A stretch of DNA of 5,354 nucleotides from Holosporaceae bacterium (GTDB lineage Bacteria > Pseudomonadota > Alphaproteobacteria > UBA3830). The position numbers and the translations under genes were made by a program. Positions 1 through 4,894 of the stretch are shown here, in pieces. The notes under the pieces are model-generated. The model did no database searches. It had not been told where the DNA came from and saw nothing but the letters and a program-made list of their open reading frames with translations. Position 1 is the first letter of the stretch; the number at the start of each line of letters is the position of its first letter. Location of the stretch: contig JAITAC010000118.1 in assembly GCA_031284345.1 (NCBI GenBank), forward strand, positions 1-5,354, in the 5' to 3' direction.

Positions 1-364
1 TCGGGGAAAGCGCGACGACATTGTGAAAGATTTTCAAGAGCATTCGCAAACGCGCATTTTGATATTGTCGCTTAAAGCTGGCGGAACAGGTTTGAATTTA
101 ACCGCGGCCAATCATGTAATACATTACGATTTATGGTGGAACCCGGCAGTTGAAGCTCAAGCGACGGATCGGGCCTACCGCATTGGCCAAAAAAGCAATG
201 TTATGGTTCACAGATTGATTACAACCGGTACATTCGAAGAGCGTATTAATGATATGATTCAAAGCAAAAAGGATTTGGCAAATCTCACGGTCTCCAGCGG
301 TGAAAAATGGATAACAGAGTTCGATAATGAACAACTAAAAGATCTATTTATGCTTAGAAATTAA
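1..364 (+). CDS. SNF2-family DNA-dependent ATPase/helicase, C-terminal end (partial at 5' side)
   Basis: The reading frame is open from the first complete codon (base 2) and ends at TAA 362-364, so only the last 120 codons are present and the start lies outside the window. The visible part is the end of the second RecA-like lobe of a SNF2/HepA-type ATPase. It begins RGKRDDIVKDFQ and then shows motif V (SLKAGGTGLNLT), the family block HYDLWWNPAVEAQATDRAYR, and motif VI with its arginines (QATDRAYRIGQ). It closes with the usual tail EERI...K..L. Such proteins use ATP hydrolysis to move along duplex DNA or remodel protein-nucleic acid complexes; the bacterial substrate cannot be told from this fragment. 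A GTG at 23 could be read as a start, but it would remove the conserved upstream strand, so I treat the gene as truncated by the window edge. It converges on vgrG. Confidence 0.93.
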   Translation, partial: RGKRDDIVKDFQEHSQTRILILSLKAGGTGLNLTAANHVIHYDLWWNPAVEAQATDRAYRIGQKSNVMVHRLITTGTFEERINDMIQSKKDLANLTVSSGEKWITEFDNEQLKDLFMLRN

Positions 365-366
365 CG

Positions 367-412
367 AGTGCTGGGCACTATTGAGGTCAGGAGTATTTTA
401 TTCCCCTACTCC
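367..412. terminator. Hairpins in the convergent gap between the SNF2 gene and vgrG
   Basis: The 50 bases between the two convergent stop codons contain two perfect inverted repeats. One is AGTGC (367-371) with GCACT (375-379) around a three-base loop, starting three bases after the helicase stop. The other is GGAGTA (390-395) with TACTCC (407-412) around an 11-base loop. Both are symmetric and could act on either transcript. Neither is followed by a clear run of T on either strand, so calling them intrinsic terminators is an inference from position and symmetry. Confidence 0.3.
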
Positions 413-414
413 AC

Positions 415-2685
415 TCATCCCAATTGAACCATTCCGCCACCAACAGTTATCATGGGACCGCCAATTTTGACCATACCCTGACCGGCCAATTCCACCATGA
501 CTCCTTCTATTTTGGCCGACAGCGAGCTTTTGGCTTCCAATGCTAGATTCGCTTGGAGAGCGATTTTCATATTTGCCTTCATTTCCATATTCATGGTGGC
601 TTCGGCTTTGATATTCAAGCCTTTCAACTGCATATCGGTGGTAGCCTCAGCGGAGAGCGCGGTACCGGCCTTCATTTTGAAATCGGTGCCGGACTCTGCG
701 GAGAGTGCTGTGCCGGCTTTCGCTTTGAAATCTGTACCAGACTCCATAGAAAAAGCCGTACCGGCCTTTTGTTTTACGTCTTTTCCGGCTTCCAGAGATA
801 TTTCTCCATCGGCTTTAATTTTAAGATTTCCAGAGAATGTCATGGTGCAATCGCCCTCAACTTTATAGGTAAGATTCCCCTTGGAAAGCGTCACGGTTCG
901 ATTTCCTTCCTTAAGAGTGATATCTTCCTTTCCTTTTTCCAGAGTCAAGGTTCTGTTTCCTTCTTTAAGGGTGATTTCCTGATTTCCCTTGGTAAGAGTG
1001 ATTTTATGATCTCCCTCCGTCAGCTCCACAATGCAATCTCCTTTGGTGAGGGTGAGTGAATGGTTGGCTTTATCGTCTCCTTCTGCTTTCAGAGTTATGG
1101 TTCTACATCCTTTAAAAAGATCGAGAGTATCATGGGACTCCTCAATTTCTGTTTTTCGGGAGTTTAGTATATTTATGTACATGTCTTTTTGCGCATGCAC
1201 ATAGATTTCCTCCTTGTCTTTTTCGTCATTTATGCGGAATTCGTTAAAACCTTCGTCTGCCTTAAAAGTCACAGTTTTTACGCAGGTTTTCATGGCTTCT
1301 CCGTCCGGATAGGGAGGGAGGAATTGGTCGTTGTAGACACATCCGACCACCAACGGCCGATCCGGATCTCCTTCCAGGAACGACACCACTACCTCCTGTC
1401 CAACACGCGGAACGAATATAGCGCCCCAGGAACTGCCGGCTATTAGCTGAGCAACTCGAATCCAGCAGGAGCTCTCTTCGTTGTCCTTGTCTTTGCCGAT
1501 TTGGTCCCAGTGGAAGTGCACTTTTATGGCGCAGTGCTCATTCCTCATGATCTCCTCTCCGGAAGCACACACCACCACCGCTGTTTGGCTACCATAAATG
1601 CGCGGTTTGGGAGTCTTCCGCACAGGACGAAATTCCGTCCCTTTGGGAAAAGCCTGAAAATTATTGCCGTAGGTGTAGCCGTCGGCGCCGGTCAAATCGA
1701 AATAGTGCTCGACAACGTACACGACGTACTCCTGATTAAATTTTGCATAGTGGTGATCCTTCACTTCGAATGAAAATCCCGGAGTCAATCCCGGAACCGT
1801 CGACGACGCCTTTAATAAACAGTGATTGAACTCAAATTGTTCCACTCGCAATTTTGAAAGATCGTCTCCCTCTTTTGCTTTGGCGAAATTCCCCGGATAT
1901 TCGTAAAACATGGTCCCTTTCCATTGGGAGTCGAGCTTGCTGAACAATTTTGTCTGGGAAATGGTGTGGTTGTAGTCGGCAGTGGAGTAGCCGCCGGTGT
2001 TTACGGCAGTCACCATCTGGGTATTGAAGATTTTTCCAAGCGGATAGATGTTGTTCACGCTTTTTACGAAACCAGCTTTGGATTCTCCAGAAATTTTTTG
2101 GTGAGCGCTGGAGCTGTCCGCCAGTACCAACGTATGCTTTCCATTCTCGTGCTTGAAAAAATAAAAAATGCCCTCGTCCTCCATCAGACGCGAAACAAAA
2201 TTGAAGCTGCTTTCGCCGTATTGGACGCAATAGTCCCGTTCCACTTTTCCGCAAGATTTAGTTTTGTCGTCTAAATCGTTTATGCCGCCGTCCTTCAGCA
2301 CCTGTTTTATTATATCAATCGCAGTTTTTTTCTGAAAAATCAGATGATTCCGGTCAAGTGACAGCAACCACAATTTGGGCCTGACGACGGCGGTGTATTC
2401 CGTAAGATATATGTCTGTTTTATTTTCCGTGACACCCTGGGCAAATTCCGTCACGATCCCATTTATGTATCTCTCCTGAGTATCGGATTTTATGGTGGCG
2501 GTGAGCGAAGACCCCAGTGCTTTTTCCAGATCGACGGTGCCATCTTTCGCTAAAAAAGTTACTCGATACTCGAATAATTCGGAAATAACCTCCGAACCTC
2601 GAAGCGATTTTAGTACAACGTCATCACCAAACGAGGTTTTCAACTGCACCAATAATTTTTTTTGGTTTTGTAATAGTGAAAACAT
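415..2685 (-). CDS. vgrG: Type VI secretion system spike protein VgrG (TssI)
   Basis: Full-length VgrG of 756 residues, ATG at 2685 to TGA at 415. VgrG forms the trimeric needle tip that a contractile T6SS sheath drives into a target cell. Residues 1 to about 360 are the gp27-like part, with the hallmark block YGESSFNFVSRLMEDEGIFY (156-175). Residues about 380-455 are the gp5-like OB fold, with KVHFHWD (388-394), SSWGAIFVPRVGQEV (418-432) and FLEGDPDRPLVVGCVYN (436-452). A linker containing NEFRIND and EIYVHAQKDM (481-502) leads into a repetitive beta-helix spike of about 230 residues. The protein ends with a short glycine-rich strand (PMITVGGGMVQLG), so there is no fused effector domain and no PAAR domain. 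The gene starts 9 bases after the enoyl-CoA hydratase stop, behind a weak ribosome site (GGACGA). No other T6SS gene is in the window. A VgrG-like spike of another contractile injection system is less likely. Confidence 0.95.
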   Translation of the reverse strand: MFSLLQNQKKLLVQLKTSFGDDVVLKSLRGSEVISELFEYRVTFLAKDGTVDLEKALGSSLTATIKSDTQERYINGIVTEFAQGVTENKTDIYLTEYTAVVRPKLWLLSLDRNHLIFQKKTAIDIIKQVLKDGGINDLDDKTKSCGKVERDYCVQYGESSFNFVSRLMEDEGIFYFFKHENGKHTLVLADSSSAHQKISGESKAGFVKSVNNIYPLGKIFNTQMVTAVNTGGYSTADYNHTISQTKLFSKLDSQWKGTMFYEYPGNFAKAKEGDDLSKLRVEQFEFNHCLLKASSTVPGLTPGFSFEVKDHHYAKFNQEYVVYVVEHYFDLTGADGYTYGNNFQAFPKGTEFRPVRKTPKPRIYGSQTAVVVCASGEEIMRNEHCAIKVHFHWDQIGKDKDNEESSCWIRVAQLIAGSSWGAIFVPRVGQEVVVSFLEGDPDRPLVVGCVYNDQFLPPYPDGEAMKTCVKTVTFKADEGFNEFRINDEKDKEEIYVHAQKDMYINILNSRKTEIEESHDTLDLFKGCRTITLKAEGDDKANHSLTLTKGDCIVELTEGDHKITLTKGNQEITLKEGNRTLTLEKGKEDITLKEGNRTVTLSKGNLTYKVEGDCTMTFSGNLKIKADGEISLEAGKDVKQKAGTAFSMESGTDFKAKAGTALSAESGTDFKMKAGTALSAEATTDMQLKGLNIKAEATMNMEMKANMKIALQANLALEAKSSLSAKIEGVMVELAGQGMVKIGGPMITVGGGMVQLG
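631..774 (-). repeat. Three 48-base tandem repeats in vgrG (16-residue unit)
   Basis: Residues 638-685 of VgrG are three consecutive 16-residue units: KQKAGTAFSMESGTDF, KAKAGTALSAESGTDF and KMKAGTALSAEATTDM. Alternating polar and small or hydrophobic positions, with glycine at turns, fit coils of a triple-stranded beta-helix. The units differ at a few positions in protein and DNA, so they are diverged tandem copies and not recent exact duplications. Confidence 0.85.
871..1059 (-). repeat. Seven 27-base tandem repeats in vgrG (9-residue unit)
   Basis: VgrG residues 543-605 are seven consecutive nine-residue units of the form x-(I/L/V)-T-L-x-(K/E)-G-(N/D)-x, for example KITLTKGNQ, EITLKEGNR, TLTLEKGKE, DITLKEGNR and TVTLSKGNL. 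The first two units are the most diverged (SLTLTKGDC, IVELTEGDH). A beta strand followed by a Lys/Glu-Gly-Asn/Asp turn repeats in register, as expected for a beta-helical spike shaft. An eighth, degenerate unit (TYKVEGDCT) follows. Confidence 0.88.
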
Positions 2686-2694
2686 ACGTTCGTC

Positions 2695-3435
2695 CTATTT
2701 TTTTTCCAGGAACGCCGCTACGCCTTTTTGTTTGAAGCTTGTGGAGAATAGAGAACGAAACATCTGGCGTTCAAACTTTATTCCCTGTGCTAGTCCGACA
2801 TTTTGAGCCAAACGCACAGCATCTTTTATCATACGTGTGCTCATGGTAGATTTTTCTGAAATTTTTTGCGCCAATTCCAAAGTTTGCTCCAGAAGTAAAT
2901 TTTCGTCCGTTAGTCGCGACACTATGCCGAGACTTAGCGCCTCTGCCGCAGTTACAAAGCGACCAGTCATCATGATTTCGGAAGCGATTTTGGGTCCGAC
3001 AATGCTGGTCAGCATTTGGGTTCCGCCCATGCCCGGCATTAGGCCGAGATTTACCTCCGGGAATCCGAAAATTGCCGTTTCGGAGGCCACAACTATGTCG
3101 CACATCAGTGCCAACTCGAATCCGCCGCCCAGCGCGTAGCCGGAAACCGCAGCTATTACTGGGATTTTCACATCCAAAATACTTTCCCAGCGATGATCAA
3201 TGAAATTCTCCAGATACGCCCTTTCGTGGGAAAGTTCCTGTATTTCATGTACATCAACGCCGGCGGCAAACGCTCTGGAACAGCCGGTAACTACCAATAC
3301 GTTAAATTTCTTGTCAATGTCATGGATTTTTTGGTGAATTTCGTTCATGAAATCTCCGGAAAGAGCGTTCAATTTAGCAGGATTATTCAAGGTTAGTAAT
3401 GCAACTAAGCCTCTTTCCGACAGTTCAACGGACAT
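2695..3435 (-). CDS. Enoyl-CoA hydratase/isomerase family protein (crotonase fold)
   Basis: A 246-residue crotonase-superfamily protein, ATG at 3435 to TAG at 2695. The classic hydratase adds water across the double bond of 2-trans-enoyl-CoA in fatty-acid beta-oxidation. The oxyanion-hole segments are FAAGVDVHEI (residues 56-65) and GYALGGGFELALMCD (99-113). The two acidic residues used by true hydratases are both in place: Glu107 (GGGFELA) and Glu127 (FGFPEVNLGLMPGMGGTQ). This favours hydratase activity over an isomerase or hydrolase member, although the physiological substrate is not visible. At 246 residues it is about ten shorter than typical hydratases, ending at AAFLEKK. The ATG lies inside the end of the DUF1476 gene (11-base overlap), with a GGAGA ribosome site upstream, and vgrG follows 9 bases after the stop. 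The three genes look like one transcription unit. Confidence 0.93.
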   Translation of the reverse strand: MSVELSERGLVALLTLNNPAKLNALSGDFMNEIHQKIHDIDKKFNVLVVTGCSRAFAAGVDVHEIQELSHERAYLENFIDHRWESILDVKIPVIAAVSGYALGGGFELALMCDIVVASETAIFGFPEVNLGLMPGMGGTQMLTSIVGPKIASEIMMTGRFVTAAEALSLGIVSRLTDENLLLEQTLELAQKISEKSTMSTRMIKDAVRLAQNVGLAQGIKFERQMFRSLFSTSFKQKGVAAFLEKK

Positions 3436-3757
3436 TTTTATTTATCTCCGCTTTGTTTTTTATTCTGGTTTCTATGGATTTTATTTTTTCTCGCACTTCG
3501 TTTTCGGATATTAGTATGTTTGCATTTTGGAAATCCGAGAGAATTTTATCGATCATTTTGCGATCGCTGGGCATCACAAGATACGAAAAAATCAGATCTC
3601 TTACATACTGATCCACACTTTCGTTTTTGTATCCTTGTCTGCCGGCGGCCCATTTGGCCAGTATTTTATTTCTCTGGGCTGTTTTAAAAAATTTATCCTG
3701 CAGAAGCTCCAGCAATCTGGATTCATAGGAGGATTTATCAAAAGAAAACATAGGCAT
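3425..3757 (-). CDS. DUF1476 family protein, likely F1-ATPase zeta (inhibitor) subunit
   Basis: A 110-residue, highly charged, probably all-helical protein, ATG at 3757 to TGA at 3425. It matches the DUF1476 pattern along its length: an early F.FDK..YE.R segment, then the signature DKFFKTAQRNKILAKWAAGR (residues 21-40), then a middle region with SVDQYVRDLI, and a final helix pair DKILSDFQNANILISENEVR (70-89) followed by EKIKSIETRI. In Paracoccus the family member is the zeta subunit, which inhibits the F1 ATPase. The usual ARRNK is AQRNK here. No signal peptide or membrane segment is seen. The first ATG is preferred because GGGAG (3769-3765) lies seven bases upstream; a second ATG two codons later would also give a plausible protein. 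It is the first gene of an apparent DUF1476-hydratase-vgrG unit. Assignment is by motif recall, not a search. Confidence 0.82.
   Translation of the reverse strand: MPMFSFDKSSYESRLLELLQDKFFKTAQRNKILAKWAAGRQGYKNESVDQYVRDLIFSYLVMPSDRKMIDKILSDFQNANILISENEVREKIKSIETRIKNKAEINKNVR
3436..3452 (-). promoter_or_regulatory. Ribosome binding site of the enoyl-CoA hydratase gene
   Basis: On the minus strand GCGGAGATAAATAAAA precedes the ATG at 3435, giving a GGAGA Shine-Dalgarno core about nine to ten bases upstream. It lies inside the 3' end of the DUF1476 coding sequence and supports this start despite the 11-base overlap. Confidence 0.6.
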
Positions 3758-3764
3758 TCGATGG

Positions 3765-3769
3765 CTCCC
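3765..3769 (-). promoter_or_regulatory. Ribosome binding site of the DUF1476 gene
   Basis: GGGAG on the minus strand with seven bases (CCATCGA) before the ATG at 3757. The spacing fits the first ATG and is too long (13 bases) for the second in-frame ATG at 3751, so it decides the start. Confidence 0.6.
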
Positions 3770-3788
3770 AATCTGATAATATAAGAAT

Positions 3789-3817
3789 ATTATAATTTTT
3801 AATCCAAAACAAACTGA
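3789..3817 (-). promoter_or_regulatory. Candidate promoter for the DUF1476-hydratase-vgrG unit
   Basis: A perfect TATAAT (-10) sits at 3794-3789 on the minus strand in an AT-rich stretch, placing transcription start near 3782 and leaving a leader of about 25 bases. At a 17-base spacing the -35 position reads TCAGTT, which is poor, so the site rests mainly on the -10 box and its position upstream of the first gene of the unit. Confidence 0.42.
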
Positions 3818-3855
3818 TTTTTTTCTTCATTTCAGTGGATTATGTTACTCACTGA
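3805..3855 (-). terminator. Weak, possibly alternative hairpins downstream of ssrA
   Basis: Downstream of the tmRNA coding piece the minus strand carries TCAGTG (3855-3850), CACTGA (3837-3832) and TCAGT (3817-3813). The middle element can pair with the first (6 bp, 12-base loop) or with the third (5 bp, 14-base loop). The second pairing is followed by TTGTTTTGG, a poor but T-rich tail. It could end ssrA transcription before the next promoter. Stems are short, so this is a weak call. Confidence 0.25.
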
Positions 3856-3889
3856 TTTTGAGATATATTTTGCTTTTTATTGGATTTTA

Positions 3890-4129
3890 AACGCCTGACG
3901 ATAGCGGGGAGTTCTGTTGCCCGGCTCCCCAAACCGCGAAGTGTTTTAGGCTACGAAAGCCATAGGCTCCCGAGTAGCTTCTACAACGACAGAATTGTCA
4001 TTGACAAAATTATCGTTTATCACTTCAGAACGACTAATAATGGTCGCATTTAAGTTACTTGGTTCTATAACGTAAACCAACACGGGTAAAAATCGAGTTT
4101 TTCAATGCATGTCGAATCTATTCACCCCC
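3890..4129 (-). ncRNA. ssrA: tmRNA coding piece (acceptor 5' strand, pseudoknot, tag frame)
   Basis: The piece starts at G1 (4129). GATTCGAC (4118-4111) is the conserved D-arm region. A pseudoknot precedes the tag, as PK1 does in standard tmRNA: TTGGTT (4080-4075) pairs with AACCAA (4064-4059), and loop bases GTTAT (4071-4067) can pair with GTAAC (4058-4054). The tag frame comes next. After its UAA there is a strong hairpin GGGGAG (3930-3925) with CTCCCC (3911-3906) that probably belongs to the last pseudoknot or 3' domain. The 3' end at 3890 is an estimate; nothing fixes it exactly. Confidence 0.82.
3946..4020 (-). other. tmRNA proteolysis-tag reading frame (24 sense codons plus UAA)
   Basis: Aligned on the usual resume-codon context (GUC|GCA|AAC|GAC in E. 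coli against GUG|AUA|AAC|GAU here), the tag starts at AUA, 4020-4018. It begins INDNFVNDNSVVVE, continues ATREP and ends MAFVA before UAA at 3948-3946. The NDN near the start is shared with typical alphaproteobacterial tags (A-NDN-...). Three features are unusual: Ile instead of Ala at the resume position, roughly twice the common tag length, and an AFVA end instead of ALAA or AVAA. The final codons lie in a small hairpin (GGCT with AGCC, 3961-3949). Confidence 0.75.
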
Positions 4130-4136
4130 GTAAAAG

Positions 4137-4218
4137 TGGTGGAGGTGCCGGGCTCTGCCCCCGGGTCCACGTCATCTATTTTTCACGACGTTTATTACCA
4201 TAGTTATCAAAAGAGAAC
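4137..4218 (-). ncRNA. ssrA: tmRNA acceptor piece (T arm, acceptor 3' strand, CCA)
   Basis: The mature acceptor RNA should end at the CCA at 4139-4137. Visible elements in order: GGUAAUAA (4199-4192), which pairs with the coding piece; a hairpin ACGTC (4191-4187) with GACGT (4173-4169); a T stem CCGGG (4164-4160) with CCCGG (4152-4148); a seven-base T loop GGCAGAG (4159-4153); and the acceptor strand CACCUCC with A73. The T loop lacks the usual TTC motif, but I recall similar GGC-type loops in alphaproteobacterial acceptor pieces. If transcription starts near 4218 the piece is about 82 bases. Confidence 0.85.
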
Positions 4219-4224
4219 ATCATT

Positions 4225-4253
4225 AGTATTACACGAATTTTTTAAAAATGCAA
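4225..4253 (-). promoter_or_regulatory. Candidate ssrA promoter with extended -10
   Basis: On the minus strand TTGCAT (4253-4248) and AATACT (4230-4225) are separated by 17 bases, and TGT immediately precedes the -10, giving an extended -10. Start would be near 4218, just before the acceptor piece. Both hexamers deviate from consensus (3 of 6 and 4 of 6), so the call leans on position. Confidence 0.35.
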
Positions 4254-4420
4254 CAAAAAAATCTTTTTATCCTTACCGCCTTCAGAATTCTGGAATCCAT
4301 TGGTGCAGATGTTCGTTTTCCAATTTTATAAGTTTCTGGGGCGTATTTTTAAACCCCGTTGGCTGACAGGTAAAAATTGGTCAGTTTCCGGTACATTCGT
4401 GTATTAAGTTTAAAGTCGCA
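4254..4420. other. Intergenic stretch between rimI and the ssrA promoter, nothing clear
   Basis: Together with the promoter this is about 200 bases without a gene. On either strand I see only short inverted repeats: CTGAC (4363-4367) with GTCAG (4380-4384), and GGGG (4338-4341) with CCCC (4354-4357). Neither has a convincing T-tract. The only ATG frame of note on the minus strand (from 4300) is 24 codons without a ribosome site. No convincing rimI terminator is visible. Confidence 0.5.
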
Positions 4421-4894
4421 CTACTCTAAATTCAGCGCCATGATATTCGCATCGATTAATTTTTCGTTTATTTTATAATATCCTTTTCTTTGGGTGATTT
4501 TTTTAAATCCAACACATTCATAGAGACAAATGGCGGGGAAATTATTCATGGCCACTTCGAGCAAAAATTTTTTTATGGTATTATTGGAGGCATATTTTTT
4601 GGATTCCTCCAGCAGAGTTTTTCCTATACCTTTGCGCCTACGGTTCGGCAAAACGCATATTTTCAGTAATTCGGCTTCTTCAGGAAAAACACGATGCCAC
4701 AGAACAAATCCGCAGTCGATCCATTCCTCATGTTCCCGCTCGAGTTGCGCGGCACTGATGATGAATCCGAAGCATTGCATATTCGCTATGAACGAGCGGA
4801 AGTAATCGGAGCTCCAGACGTCGGAAAAGCAGGCGTCGTGCATTTTTGCCAAGCTTAAAGAGTCATGCTCTGATATGCATCGCAGACAATACAT
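4421..4894 (-). CDS. rimI: GNAT acetyltransferase, RimI-like (ribosomal protein S18-alanine N-acetyltransferase)
   Basis: A 157-residue GNAT protein, ATG at 4894 to TAG at 4421. RimI acetylates the N-terminal alanine of ribosomal protein S18 using acetyl-CoA. The N-terminus has the family-like LAKMHDACFSDVWSSDYF (residues 15-32). Motif A is AELLKICVLPNRRRKGIGKT (74-93), with the R-R-x-G-x-G acetyl-CoA loop at 86-91. Motif B is LEVAMNNFPAICLYECVGF (112-130), followed by RKGYY (136-140), a RimI hallmark. Glu113 and Tyr125 stand 12 apart, like the Glu103/Tyr115 catalytic pair reported for Salmonella RimI. The ATG directly follows the RNase J stop (TAG|ATG) with no clear Shine-Dalgarno sequence, suggesting translation by coupling. 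Another GNAT acting on a different amine cannot be excluded, but the second half is closely RimI-like. Confidence 0.85.
   Translation of the reverse strand: MYCLRCISEHDSLSLAKMHDACFSDVWSSDYFRSFIANMQCFGFIISAAQLEREHEEWIDCGFVLWHRVFPEEAELLKICVLPNRRRKGIGKTLLEESKKYASNNTIKKFLLEVAMNNFPAICLYECVGFKKITQRKGYYKINEKLIDANIMALNLE

Larger units (their letters stand above)
3890..4218 (-). ncRNA. ssrA: Transfer-messenger RNA, circularly permuted two-piece form
   Basis: tmRNA frees stalled ribosomes by acting first as alanyl-tRNA and then as a short mRNA whose tag marks the product for proteolysis, with SmpB as partner (not in this window). The gene reads from high to low coordinates with its halves swapped. The T arm and acceptor 3' end come first (CACCTCCACCA, 4147-4137), then a 7-base spacer, then the 5' half GGGGGTGAATAGATTCGAC (4129-4111). 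The acceptor stem pairs GGGGGUG (4129-4123) with CACCUCC (4147-4141), 7 of 7 including G3-U70, with A73 and an encoded CCA. A P2-like helix joins the halves: UUUUUACC (4092-4085) with GGUAAUAA (4199-4192), one mismatch. A tag frame follows at 4020-3946. Permuted, split tmRNA is typical of alphaproteobacteria; some cyanobacteria and betaproteobacteria have it independently. The outer ends are estimates: 5' from the candidate promoter, 3' just past the last hairpin. Confidence 0.92.

Noticed and set aside
497..1059. Open frames on the plus strand opposite the 3' half of vgrG
   Set aside because: They are antisense to the repetitive VgrG shaft, show no family motifs, and mirror the repeat pattern of the real gene.
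871..1059. Regularly spaced 27-base repeats that could suggest a CRISPR array
   Set aside because: The repeats are contiguous without spacers and encode in-frame nine-residue beta-helix units of VgrG.
1832..2254. 140-codon minus-strand frame inside vgrG
   Set aside because: It lies in a different frame within the well-supported gp27-like region of VgrG and has no recognisable domain.
415..2685. Possible toxin or effector fusion at the VgrG C-terminus with an adjacent immunity gene
   Set aside because: After the beta-helix only a short glycine-rich strand remains before the stop, and the next gene is a convergent SNF2 helicase, not a small immunity gene.
2771..3103. 110-codon minus-strand frame inside the enoyl-CoA hydratase gene
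   Set aside because: It overlaps the catalytic region of the hydratase in another frame; the hydratase motifs are unambiguous.
4136..4173. GC-rich hairpin read on the plus strand as a possible terminator
   Set aside because: On the minus strand it is exactly the T arm and acceptor 3' strand of tmRNA, pairing with GGGGGUG further on; no T-run follows on the plus strand.
4227..4300. 24-codon minus-strand frame starting at ATG 4300
   Set aside because: It has no Shine-Dalgarno sequence and no recognisable features, and it runs through the candidate ssrA promoter.
4109..4366. 85-codon plus-strand frame in the intergenic region
   Set aside because: It runs antisense through the tmRNA acceptor piece, has no ribosome site and no recognisable motifs; the structured RNA explains the sequence.
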